DNA from: Stenotrophomonas chelatiphaga
GTDB lineage: Bacteria; Pseudomonadota; Gammaproteobacteria; Xanthomonadales; Xanthomonadaceae
Assembly: GCF_001431535.1 (NCBI RefSeq)
Contig: NZ_LDJK01000068.1
Location: 1 to 51,682, forward strand
Direction: 5' to 3'
Length of the DNA stretch: 51,682 nt
The position numbers and the translations under genes were made by a program. The notes under the pieces are model-generated. The model searched no databases. It was not told the DNA's origin and saw only the letters and a program-made list of their open reading frames with translations. How positions within the stretch are numbered: the stretch's first letter is position 1; every line of letters begins with the position of its first letter. This document shows positions 17,631 through 24,991 of this stretch, one piece after another.

Positions 17631-18986
17631 TCAGACCCGCGGTGCCACGTGCGCGGCATGGAAGTCATCAGCGGTCACCGGCCGGCCGAACAGATACCCC
17701 TGGAACACCCGGCAGCCCATGCTGGCCAGCCACGCGCGCTGCTGTTCGGTTTCCACGCCTTCGGCCACGGTGGACACCCCGAGGATGGCAGCGATCTCGA
17801 TGATCTTGCGCACCAGTTCGCGATGGCTTGCGTCCTCGCCCATGCCGCGCACGAAGGTCTGGTCGATCTTCAGCTCATCCAGTGGCAGCACCTGCAGCAG
17901 CGACAGCGACGAGAAGCCGGTGCCGAAGTCATCCAGCGACCAGGACACGCCGTCCTCGCGCAGGGCATTCATGGTCGAGGCGATCTGCGCGTGGTCGTGG
18001 GCCAGCGCCGATTCGGTGATCTCCAGCCGCAGCCGGGTGGCCGGGGCGCCGGTGCTGCGCACGATCTCCCGCACGTCCTGCACGAAGGTCGCCGAGGCCA
18101 GCTGCAGCGGGCTCACGTTCACCGAAAGCACCCACGTGTTGACGCCGGGCAGCGCGGACCAGTCAGCCAACTGCACGCACGCACGGCGCAGCACCATCAG
18201 GCCGATTTCATGGATCAGCCCGGTCTGTTCGGCCAGCGGGATGAAGTTGACCGGTGACTGCAGCCCATGCCCGGGCCGGTCCCAGCGCAGCAACAGCTCG
18301 GCCCCCACGACCTGGCCGTTGAGCGCGACCTGCGGCTGCAGGAAGGCGCGCAGTTCGCGCTGGGTGATGCCACGCACCAGCGCCGAGTACTGGTTCATCT
18401 GCTCGCCGAGGTCTTCGCGGAAGATCGCCAGCACGCCACCGGTCAGCCCCATCGCGGTCAGCGTGTTCAAGCCGTGGCGGATCTTCCGCACGCCGTCCGG
18501 CAGCCGCTCCAGGCGCGCACCGAGGCTGACCGGATCGATCGCCAGCCACACCAGTGCGACCATGCACAGCGTCGGCAGGATCCAGCGCAGGTAGACACCT
18601 TCACTGCGGAACAGGAAGAAGGTCGCCGCACCGATCGGCAGCAGGAACAGGTGGGTGGAACGTGCTGCCGCCGCGGTGGGTGTTTCGGCCAGGCTGACGA
18701 AGATGGTCATCAGCAGCAGGACGTGCGCGATGAGCACGATCGACAGCCTGGCACGCCGGTTGGCGATGACGAAGCAGGCCACGCCCACCAGGGTCAGCGC
18801 ACACAGCACCCAGGCCAGCATCGTCATGCCATGGGTGCCGTAGTAGGTGGCCCAGGCCACGCCGTGCAGCGTGCAGACCACCCCGCCGAGGTGCAGCAGG
18901 CGCTTCACGCGCGGCCATTGCGCGTGATCGGGGAACTTGCGGGTCACCCACTCCCGACGACTACGCGCACTTCCTGTCTCGAGCAT
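17631..18986 (-). CDS. EAL-domain cyclic-di-GMP phosphodiesterase with membrane sensor
   Basis: In this 451-residue protein, residues 30-160 hold about five to six membrane helices (for example MTMLAWVLCALTLVGVACFVI and LSIVLIAHVLLLMTIFVSLA). A linker then leads to an EAL domain at about 205-445. The EAL signature is AELLLRW. Other active-site elements are present: SVNVSP, EITES, SLDDFGTGFSS, LKIDQTFV, EGVE and QGYLFGRP. The domain therefore looks catalytically competent, cleaving c-di-GMP to pGpG. No GGDEF domain precedes it, and the sensed signal is unknown. It is convergent with pnuT across a SMAG dimer. Confidence 0.9.
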   Translation of the reverse strand: MLETGSARSRREWVTRKFPDHAQWPRVKRLLHLGGVVCTLHGVAWATYYGTHGMTMLAWVLCALTLVGVACFVIANRRARLSIVLIAHVLLLMTIFVSLAETPTAAAARSTHLFLLPIGAATFFLFRSEGVYLRWILPTLCMVALVWLAIDPVSLGARLERLPDGVRKIRHGLNTLTAMGLTGGVLAIFREDLGEQMNQYSALVRGITQRELRAFLQPQVALNGQVVGAELLLRWDRPGHGLQSPVNFIPLAEQTGLIHEIGLMVLRRACVQLADWSALPGVNTWVLSVNVSPLQLASATFVQDVREIVRSTGAPATRLRLEITESALAHDHAQIASTMNALREDGVSWSLDDFGTGFSSLSLLQVLPLDELKIDQTFVRGMGEDASHRELVRKIIEIAAILGVSTVAEGVETEQQRAWLASMGCRVFQGYLFGRPVTADDFHAAHVAPRV

Positions 18987-19039
18987 GCAGGTCCACTATT
19001 TTTTTCGCCATGGTACTGATGCGGCGCAGCAAGTGTTAA

Positions 19040-19939
19040 TCAACCTTCACGTATCACCTCGATGAAAGCACGAAGGCTTGGCGGCATGTGCCGGTTGGCG
19101 GGGAAATACAGCTGCGATCCGGCGCCGGGCGGACTCCAGTCTTCCAGTACGATCAGCAGCGCTGCTTCGTCCAGCGCACGGCGTGCGTTGCTTTCCGGCA
19201 CGTAGGCGATACCCAGGCCCGCCACCGCCGCTTCCACCATCAGCGCACTGTTGTCGAGGGTGAGCGCGCCCGGTGCGTCGATCGCCACTTCCTGCCCCCG
19301 CTGGCTGAACTCCCAGCGATAGCGCTTGCCACTGGGCAGGCGCTGGCGGATGCACTGGTGATGGATGAGATCGTCCGGCACCTGGGGCGCAGGATGCTGT
19401 TGCAGATAGGTGGGTGATGCCACTGCAAGGAAGCGCAGAGAAGGTTCCAGCGCCACCGCGACCATGTCCCTCGGCACCGCCTCGGCCAGCCGGATGCCGG
19501 CATCGAAGCCCTGCTCCACGATATCCACCAGCGTGCCTTCGGCCACCAGGTCCAGTTGCACGTCCGGATGGCGCTGCAGGAAGGTCGGCACCACGGTGCG
19601 CAACAGCAGGCTGATCGCACCGGCGTTGCCATTGATGCGCAGGGTGCCGGTGACGCGCCCATTGGCACCGCTGGCGTCTTCCAGCGCTTCGTTCAACTGC
19701 CCGAGCAGGGGCCCGATGCGCTGCAGCAGCTGCTCGCCGCCCTCTGTGAGCGAGACGCTGCGCGTGGTCCGGTGCAGCAGGCGCGTGGCGAGACTGGTTT
19801 CCAGCCCGCGCACGGTGTGGCTGAGGGCAGACGGTGTCAGGCCCAGCAGGTCCGCAGCGCGACGGAAGCTGCGGTGTTCGGCCACGGCCATGAAGGCACG
19901 CAGGTCAGCCAGTGTGGGCGCCTTGATTGCTGAAACCAT
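19040..19939 (-). CDS. LysR-family transcriptional regulator
   Basis: This is a 299-residue regulator. The N-terminal helix-turn-helix (LADLRAFMAVAEHRSFRRAA, then LGLTPSALSHTVRGLE) is typical of LysR proteins, and the rest is a periplasmic-binding-like effector domain with GFDAGIRLAEAVPRDMVAV. It resembles the CrgA/YafC-type subgroup that commonly neighbours short-chain dehydrogenases. It is divergent from the SDR gene across 86 bases, so it most likely controls that gene and itself. The inducer is unknown. Confidence 0.92.
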   Translation of the reverse strand: MVSAIKAPTLADLRAFMAVAEHRSFRRAADLLGLTPSALSHTVRGLETSLATRLLHRTTRSVSLTEGGEQLLQRIGPLLGQLNEALEDASGANGRVTGTLRINGNAGAISLLLRTVVPTFLQRHPDVQLDLVAEGTLVDIVEQGFDAGIRLAEAVPRDMVAVALEPSLRFLAVASPTYLQQHPAPQVPDDLIHHQCIRQRLPSGKRYRWEFSQRGQEVAIDAPGALTLDNSALMVEAAVAGLGIAYVPESNARRALDEAALLIVLEDWSPPGAGSQLYFPANRHMPPSLRAFIEVIREG

Positions 19940-20025
19940 TTCACTGACTCGTGCGGTTTGCTGAGGATTATCATCCTAGCGCGTGCGGCCCATCATCAGG
20001 GCTCATCACTCACGAGGGCACGCAC

Positions 20026-20853
20026 ATGGCAAGCAACTGGTTGATCACGGGAACCTCCACCGGCCTCGGCCGGCTGATGGTGGAGCGCCTGCTGGCGCGC
20101 GGCGACCGGGTGGCGGCGACGCTGCGTCGCCCGGGCGCATTGGATGACCTCAAGGCGCGGCATGGCGAGGCCCTGCAGGTGCTGACGCTGGACCTGACCG
20201 ATACCGGGCAGATCACGGCCGTGGTGGACGAAGCGTTCGCGCGGCTGGGTCGGATCGACATGGCGGTCAGCAATGCAGGCTACGGTCTGTTCGGTGCCGG
20301 CGAAGAAGTCAGCGACGAACAGATCGAGCGCCAGTTGGCGACCAACCTGGCCGGCTGCATCCACTTCATCCGCGCGTTGCTGCCGCGCCTGCGCGCCCAG
20401 GGCGGCGGGCGCATCGTGCAGGTATCGTCCGAAGGTGGACAGATCGCCTATCCGAACTTCAGCGTTTACCACGCCAGCAAGTGGGGCATTGAAGGGTTCG
20501 TGCAGTCGGTGAGCCAGGAAGTGGCGCCGTTCAACATCGACTTCATCATCGCCGAGCCCGGCCCCACCGGTACGAATTTCGCTGCCGCGCTGGACCATGC
20601 CCCGACCATGGACTGCTATGAAGACACGCCCGCCGGCGAGGTGCGCCGTGCGGTTGCATCGGGCGCGTTCGTGATCCGCGGCGATGCCGGAAAAACCGTG
20701 GACGCGATGATCGCCGCGGCCGATGCAGACAGCCCGCCGCTGCGATTGGCGCTGGGCAGCACCGCCTATGCGTCGATCAAGGCCGGGCTGGCGGCGCGGC
20801 TGCAGGAACTGGAAGCGCACAAGGCGGTGACGTTGTCGGTGGATGGGGAGTGA
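20026..20853 (+). CDS. Short-chain dehydrogenase/reductase
   Basis: This 275-residue NAD(P)-dependent oxidoreductase of the classical SDR type has a cofactor motif TGTSTGLG (residues 8-15), SNAGYG, a catalytic serine in VSSEGG and the YHASK active-site pair near 148-152. The ATG at 20026 has GAGGG seven bases upstream. Divergence from a LysR gene suggests regulated expression. Substrate is not predictable. Its stop codon is the last recognisable core-genome base before the low-GC island. Confidence 0.92.
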   Translation: MASNWLITGTSTGLGRLMVERLLARGDRVAATLRRPGALDDLKARHGEALQVLTLDLTDTGQITAVVDEAFARLGRIDMAVSNAGYGLFGAGEEVSDEQIERQLATNLAGCIHFIRALLPRLRAQGGGRIVQVSSEGGQIAYPNFSVYHASKWGIEGFVQSVSQEVAPFNIDFIIAEPGPTGTNFAAALDHAPTMDCYEDTPAGEVRRAVASGAFVIRGDAGKTVDAMIAAADADSPPLRLALGSTAYASIKAGLAARLQELEAHKAVTLSVDGE

Positions 20854-20870
20854 TCGCCCCTGTGGGTCTT

Positions 20871-21047
20871 ACACCATAGTTCGTGTAGCAAATGAATTCA
20901 TAGTTTGCGCAAATCGACGCGTTTGAGGCACGAACTTTGGCGTACATGTACACCATAGTTTGTTCAAATCGAAGGTTTACACTTTTTAATCAGACGCTTA
21001 GCCAAGCTCCAAGTGTGGCCGCTGTAGCGCATAGTTTGTGCACTTCG
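20871..21047 (+). repeat. Iterated CATAGTT repeats at the left island border
   Basis: Four copies of a degenerate motif, consensus about (CAC)CATAGTTYGYKYA, have CATAGTT cores at 20875, 20899, 20954 and 21030. A fifth copy is inverted (CCAAAGTTCGTGC, complement of 20928-20940). Copies two and three continue with CAAATCGA. Similar cores at 29248 and 29273 mark the other end of the island. The pattern resembles multiple protein-binding sites at a mobile-element end or in a regulatory region. Confidence 0.6.
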
Positions 21048-21079
21048 GTCGATTCGGTCGATGCACCGCCTTGCAGCAA

Positions 21080-21099
21080 CCGCTTCCGGCCAGAAGCGG
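21080..21099. repeat. Short hairpin repeat CCGCTTC-loop-GAAGCGG
   Basis: An inverted repeat with CCGCTTC and GAAGCGG arms followed by AC. The same element with a slightly different loop occurs at 24330-24349, also inside the island. It looks like a small dispersed extragenic repeat. Confidence 0.5.
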
Positions 21100-21232
21100 A
21101 CAACTAATCCGTGAATCGCCCAACATGACGTAGATAGGCGCCGCCCTCACTGCATGTCCGCTATCGGCTAGAACCGAGCCTCATCGCTTATGCCATCAAG
21201 ACCAGAGCGCCCCTCGCCATGGCACTGATCTA

Positions 21233-21285
21233 TGGTGATGCCCGCCCGATTCGAATGGGCGACCTTCCCCTTAGGAGGGGGGCGA
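21233..21285 (-). pseudogene. 3'-half fragment of a tRNA-Arg(CCU) gene
   Basis: Reading the minus strand, a loop CTCCTAA with anticodon CCT between CCCC and GGGG is followed by a variable region. Then come a T-arm-like GCCCA-TTCGAAT-CGGGC, an acceptor 3' strand GGGCATC, and A plus CCA at 21233-21236. The 5' acceptor strand and D-arm are not found upstream, so the gene is cut. Fragments of just this half are what site-specific integration at a tRNA 3' end leaves behind. The A-C mismatch closing the T-stem suggests decay or a foreign origin. Confidence 0.6.
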
Positions 21286-21482
21286 CGCCGCTAGCAATTG
21301 CAGGGCTTTGGCGGCCGACTGTGCCAAACCTGCGCCCTTTCGTACCCGGTTTGCCCTCGCACGAGCAAGGAAGCCCTGGCGTCGTTAATCTCGAGACGGG
21401 ATTCTTCGATGCCGCTATGGGGCGCCGACAGGGTATGTGGACCACAACCGCCAGTGCCGCCGACCGCCCCTAAAGGGCGGAA

Positions 21483-21944
21483 TTAGAGAATTCGCACAGG
21501 CGGCAATGCTGCGTCCCGCTTGTCCACGGGCAGCAGCGAGCGAAGGAATTGGTCAGGATCGGCCCCTCTGGAATCGCAACTCTCTTCGATCTGCTCAACC
21601 AGCCAAGGCGAAAACTGAATGAAGGACTCACCCTCCGCAGCTCGATCATCTATCGCCATCCCGAGCAGCAGACCAAGAGCAAGGAACTCGTCATCTGTCC
21701 CTGCCGTAGCTTCGCCCATCACCACTATCGTCCAGTTCTCGCCGTCTGCGCTTCCCTCAACGTGAGCGAGAGCCCCCCCGGACTCATCCAGAAGCTCCGC
21801 AATGACGTTTGGCTCTGAATCATAGGCCTTGAAGAACGCTGCGACATTTGAATTCACGCCGGACGACCGAGCAGCAGCCGCCTCCGCCCTTCTTTGCCGC
21901 TCTTTGAGCTTCTCGTTGCGCTTGGCATCAGACTGTTTACCCAC
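21483..21944 (-). CDS. Hypothetical protein, acidic, with basic coiled N-terminus
   Basis: This 153-residue protein starts at a GTG (21944) with a strong AGGAGG just upstream. Its first 25 residues are Lys/Arg/Glu-rich (MGKQSDAKRNEKLKERQRRA) and probably helical. The rest is acidic and globular, with DGENWTIVVMGE and LALGLLLGMAIDD stretches. I do not recognise the family. Codon use is less GC-biased than in the flanking core genes, in keeping with acquired DNA. Immediately upstream lies the displaced ETF-QO fragment. Confidence 0.65.
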   Translation of the reverse strand: MGKQSDAKRNEKLKERQRRAEAAAARSSGVNSNVAAFFKAYDSEPNVIAELLDESGGALAHVEGSADGENWTIVVMGEATAGTDDEFLALGLLLGMAIDDRAAEGESFIQFSPWLVEQIEESCDSRGADPDQFLRSLLPVDKRDAALPPVRIL

Positions 21945-22554
21945 ATCGCCTCCTTGGCATGATCCTTGGAGAGTGTAGCTCGGCCGCAGGCGATCAGGCC
22001 CAGCTCCCTAACCTCGCGATCGAGGCCGGCCGCGAGCTGTCCGTGTGCATCCTGGAGAAGGGCTCCGAACCGGGCGAACACATCCTGTCCGGCGCATCCC
22101 GAAACCGTAGGGCAGTGCCCCAACCGGTCGGAGGTCGGAGATAGAGGCAGGCCACCGCCTCTCCCCCTAGGCATCGTTTTTGAGCACGCCATACGACTGA
22201 TGCATAAGGAATTCGGCGTCACAACCGCGGAACGGAGATAGCTCATTTCTCCCTGTACGCATCAATAGGTTACGGATCAATAGGTTGAAGGAACCGGTGT
22301 ATTGATGAGGAGGACCTGGAGCAGCGCGCCTGGACCAGCCGTCCCGGGCGGACGGCTTTGGGACCCGATTCGTTGTCTTGCACTTCAATAACTTAGACTA
22401 CATTGCCACGCCTTTTGACACACTATCGGCCAGTCTCAACAGAAAGAACTTAGCCACTGCTTAACATCACTTAGAAGTCAGCAATCCCAGCTCGCCGCAC
22501 CTGTTGCCGACGGCCGCCGACTGCGCTAGAACAACCAAATCATCAGGAGGGCAT
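21945..22554. other. Gene-poor island segment
   Basis: Apart from the ETF-QO fragment (22014-22096) I see no supported gene here. Short open frames lack ribosome sites and protein-like composition. The 3' part is AT-rich and probably holds the promoter of the gene at 22555. Confidence 0.4.
22014..22096 (+). pseudogene. Displaced fragment of an ETF-ubiquinone oxidoreductase gene
   Basis: In frame +, this encodes AIEAGRELSVCILEKGSEPG followed by EHILSGA, nearly the same as the intact ETF-QO at 2767 (IEAGSELSVCVLEKGSEPG, then AHLLSGA). Nucleotide differences are mostly at third positions, so it derives from a diverged homologue and not from a recent copy of the local gene. Nothing of the rest of the gene is present on either side. 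Confidence 0.8.
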
Positions 22555-23034
22555 ATGGAAGCGAATCCACCATGGAAATGCGATCAGTGCGGGCATCCGA
22601 TCAACAGCGTTGAGGACGGCTGGGTTGAATGGCTCAATGGCTCCATTGCTGAGCAATGGGAAGGAGCTCTCCGGGGACTCCGACTTGTGCACCACAAGCC
22701 TGCTTCGCCAAACGCAGACCAAGGCGGCTGCTACCACGATGAGGCGTACTGGTTCGCCGCCAAGCGATACACGGTCAGCGATCTCCCCTTGACTTCCTTC
22801 GTTGGCCCCGATGGTTTGGTAACGTTGCTGGCGTTTCTCGCAGACCGTCGTTTCGCAGACCCAGATGAGGTCCTCGAATTGATCAAGCGTCTACATGTCC
22901 CAAACTATGAAGGGGCTCGGAACTCATTTGAGGCCGCGATAGCTGAAGGTGTGTTTGAGCCGCGTTCGACACCCGGGTACTACGATCAGCGCGAACTACT
23001 GGCAGTCTTGAACTGGATTAACAACGAGCAGTAA
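22555..23034 (+). CDS. Hypothetical protein with an N-terminal CxxC pair
   Basis: This 159-residue protein starts at an ATG with AGGAGG four bases upstream. WKCDQCGHPI gives one zinc-knuckle-like CxxC pair, and HH (residues near 49-50) and a later Cys/His pair (GCYHD) could complete a metal site. A helical middle (LVTLLAFLADRRFADPDEVL) follows. I do not recognise the family. It lies 105 bases before the HNH-like gene in the same direction and may be its operon partner. Confidence 0.65.
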   Translation: MEANPPWKCDQCGHPINSVEDGWVEWLNGSIAEQWEGALRGLRLVHHKPASPNADQGGCYHDEAYWFAAKRYTVSDLPLTSFVGPDGLVTLLAFLADRRFADPDEVLELIKRLHVPNYEGARNSFEAAIAEGVFEPRSTPGYYDQRELLAVLNWINNEQ

Positions 23035-23139
23035 GGGCAAATCAGTCAATTCTATTTCGGGGGTTACCAGACAATAGAGCGACCCTCACCTCAAGATAAG
23101 CTTGAAAGAGGTGATCCGGCGAGTAATCGGAGATTAGCT

Positions 23140-23928
23140 ATGGATCCATTTGCCCCACCTCTTACTGGCCAATGCTGCCTATGCGGGTCCACCGAGGCGC
23201 TTTCAGGCGAGCATAAGGTCAAGGCCGCAGCGCTTCGTAGTGAGTTTGGTGCGCAACCGATGGTTATCGGACGCCCAGGCGAACGCTACCGCCATGCACA
23301 GAGCCCAAGCTCGAAGCAGTTTCATTTTTCCGCTCGCATATGCGAGACCTGCAATAACGCGAGAACTCAGCCGGCCGATTTGGCATTTGACGCATTTAGA
23401 GCACTGGCGTCAGACCTCTTGAGAACGGGGGAGGATCCCGCAAAGGTGCATGAAGACCCCCGCTTCAATGCCAATGGCGGAATACTTTATTTGGATGTTT
23501 TCAGGTATTTCGCGAAGCTTATGTGCTGTCACTTGGCAGAGATTGGCGCAACTTTTTACGAGCCGATTGCTGATTTTGCCATAGGTATAAGTGATAACAA
23601 CTATGTTTTGCTTTGCGTAGATGCCGACGTCGCCTACCGCCGCCTACGCGAGAATGGTGCAATCCATAGCTACGCCGCCCACGGCGGCCTGATCGTCACA
23701 GGTAACCCCCAATATCACGCGCCCGAGGCTTTCCATTCCACACTTACCATTGGCCCAGTCCGCTACTGCTACAGGATCCATCTCAACGAGGTAGGACAGG
23801 CGCAACTGCAGCATGAGCACCCTGATTTTTACGCGTGGTGCCAGCGCAGAATTCGTCATGCAATTGACAATCCAATGAGCGCCGACGACAGAGAGTTGCT
23901 TGGGTTGAACGGCGTTAACGAGAAGTAG
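23140..23928 (+). CDS. HNH-like zinc protein, possible nuclease
   Basis: The first 75 residues of this 262-residue protein have an HNH-like layout: CCLC (C12, C15), GEHKVKAAAL with H25, and CETCNNAR with C68, C71 and N72. This spacing of CxxC, His and CxxCN is known in HNH/Treble-clef endonucleases, though I cannot place all metal and catalytic residues. The remaining 180 residues are of unknown fold (for example LYLDVFRYFAKLMCCHLAEI). It stands between two unknown genes in a low-GC island whose largest gene is a YobI-like ATPase, a setting common for defence genes. Function as a nuclease is inference. Confidence 0.55.
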   Translation: MDPFAPPLTGQCCLCGSTEALSGEHKVKAAALRSEFGAQPMVIGRPGERYRHAQSPSSKQFHFSARICETCNNARTQPADLAFDAFRALASDLLRTGEDPAKVHEDPRFNANGGILYLDVFRYFAKLMCCHLAEIGATFYEPIADFAIGISDNNYVLLCVDADVAYRRLRENGAIHSYAAHGGLIVTGNPQYHAPEAFHSTLTIGPVRYCYRIHLNEVGQAQLQHEHPDFYAWCQRRIRHAIDNPMSADDRELLGLNGVNEK

Positions 23929-24446
23929 TGAGACCTGATCCTGGATGCCAAGAGCAAAAGAAGCTTAACCCTCGCAATTCGCAGCCGAAGACGACGTTTT
24001 CGCCCCCCCCCCGTAAATCAACGGGTTACGGCCAAATACGGGTGACGCCGCTGCCCGAATGGTCGTCGGCCTCGCGCGCGTGGAAGATCGCGGCCGCAAG
24101 CTCTCGCTTGATTCGATAACGGCCATGGTGCAGTGGCGACGCCACGTCCCCGTGGGAGGGGGCGACATGCCGATGCGGCAGCAAGGCATTCTGCCTGTTC
24201 TGCCACAGGTCTGCAGCCCACCTACTCAAGGGCTCTAACGTGACGACCGCTAGGTCCAGGCGTAGACCGCGGCCCCCATTGACATGCGGGACGACATGAT
24301 CGACAGATTACAGACGATAGCGGAAACGTCCGCTTCCGGCAAAAAGCGGACCATAAGACGGTCTTCCTAAAAACTCCTAAGCGACTCACTGCGGGCATCG
24401 CTTCGGCCTGTTCTGCGCGCGAATGACGGCGATTCAAGCTCGCGAT
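23929..24446. other. Gene-poor island segment with C-tract and hairpin repeat
   Basis: No convincing coding sequence was found. It contains a long C run near 24003-24012 next to CCCGTAAATCAACGGGTTACG, and the second CCGCTTCCGGC hairpin repeat (24330-24349). The middle part (about 24050-24240) is more GC-rich than its surroundings and may be a remnant of another gene that I cannot identify. Confidence 0.35.
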
Positions 24447-24806
24447 ATGGATGCTGCGCAGCCAGTGGGACCAGACCGCTGCCTTGCGGAGGCGCTTATA
24501 GCCTTCCTGAGCGGTCAGCGTTCTACTCACATCATCGCTGACTATCCAAATGATCTTAGACTATTTCGGGAAGCCATGTCGTGGAGTTGCGATAGGTGGG
24601 CGCAGGGGCTGGAAGATGCGCCGCGCTTCCCGTGCACCTTGATGGACAGGTATCCCGTTACCACCTCTCACTTGGAGAGGTGGTTCTCGAAGCATCCGGA
24701 TTTGCTGTTGCGTCGCCATCACGCGCTGGTCGATGCAAACGCCCTTCGCATGGCTTGGATGGTGTCAACCGGCCGCCTAGATCACAACTTCGATGAACGG
24801 AACTAG
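24447..24806 (+). CDS. Hypothetical protein
   Basis: A 119-residue open frame whose product (for example FLSGQRSTHIIADYPNDLRL, SHLERWFSKHPDLLLRRHH) looks protein-like and soluble but belongs to no family I recognise. The start is uncertain: ATG 24447 or 24423, neither with a clear ribosome site. It is in the island and faces the large ATPase gene. Confidence 0.4.
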   Translation: MDAAQPVGPDRCLAEALIAFLSGQRSTHIIADYPNDLRLFREAMSWSCDRWAQGLEDAPRFPCTLMDRYPVTTSHLERWFSKHPDLLLRRHHALVDANALRMAWMVSTGRLDHNFDERN

Positions 24807-24991
24807 GCTGAACTGGCTGGAATTCCAATTCCACGCTCTGCAAACGGGCATGCATGGCTCTCTCTCGGAAATCAACTTGCGTGCGCGCTTCTAAGAGCAG
24901 TGAGTCCGTTGATCGCTGATTGCTGCCATGCACGTTCGTCGACAGCGCGAACTACGCTTGGCTACAGGAGACTGAGATTCCTTGAGCTCTG

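Larger units (their letters stand above)
21048..21482. other. Gene-poor island segment with a small hairpin repeat and tRNA remnant
   Basis: No convincing coding sequence was found. The stretch has a CCGCTTC...GAAGCGG hairpin at 21080-21099, whose relative occurs at 24330-24349, and the tRNA-Arg fragment listed separately. Composition is mixed, as in a patchwork of recombined pieces. Confidence 0.4.

Noticed and set aside
20871..21047. CRISPR array
   Set aside because: Repeats are short, degenerate and unevenly spaced, one is inverted, and there are no cas genes.
24018..24230. Overlapping minus-strand frames in a GC-richer patch of the island
   Set aside because: No start signal or family resemblance. 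It could be a gene remnant, but I could not name the parent.
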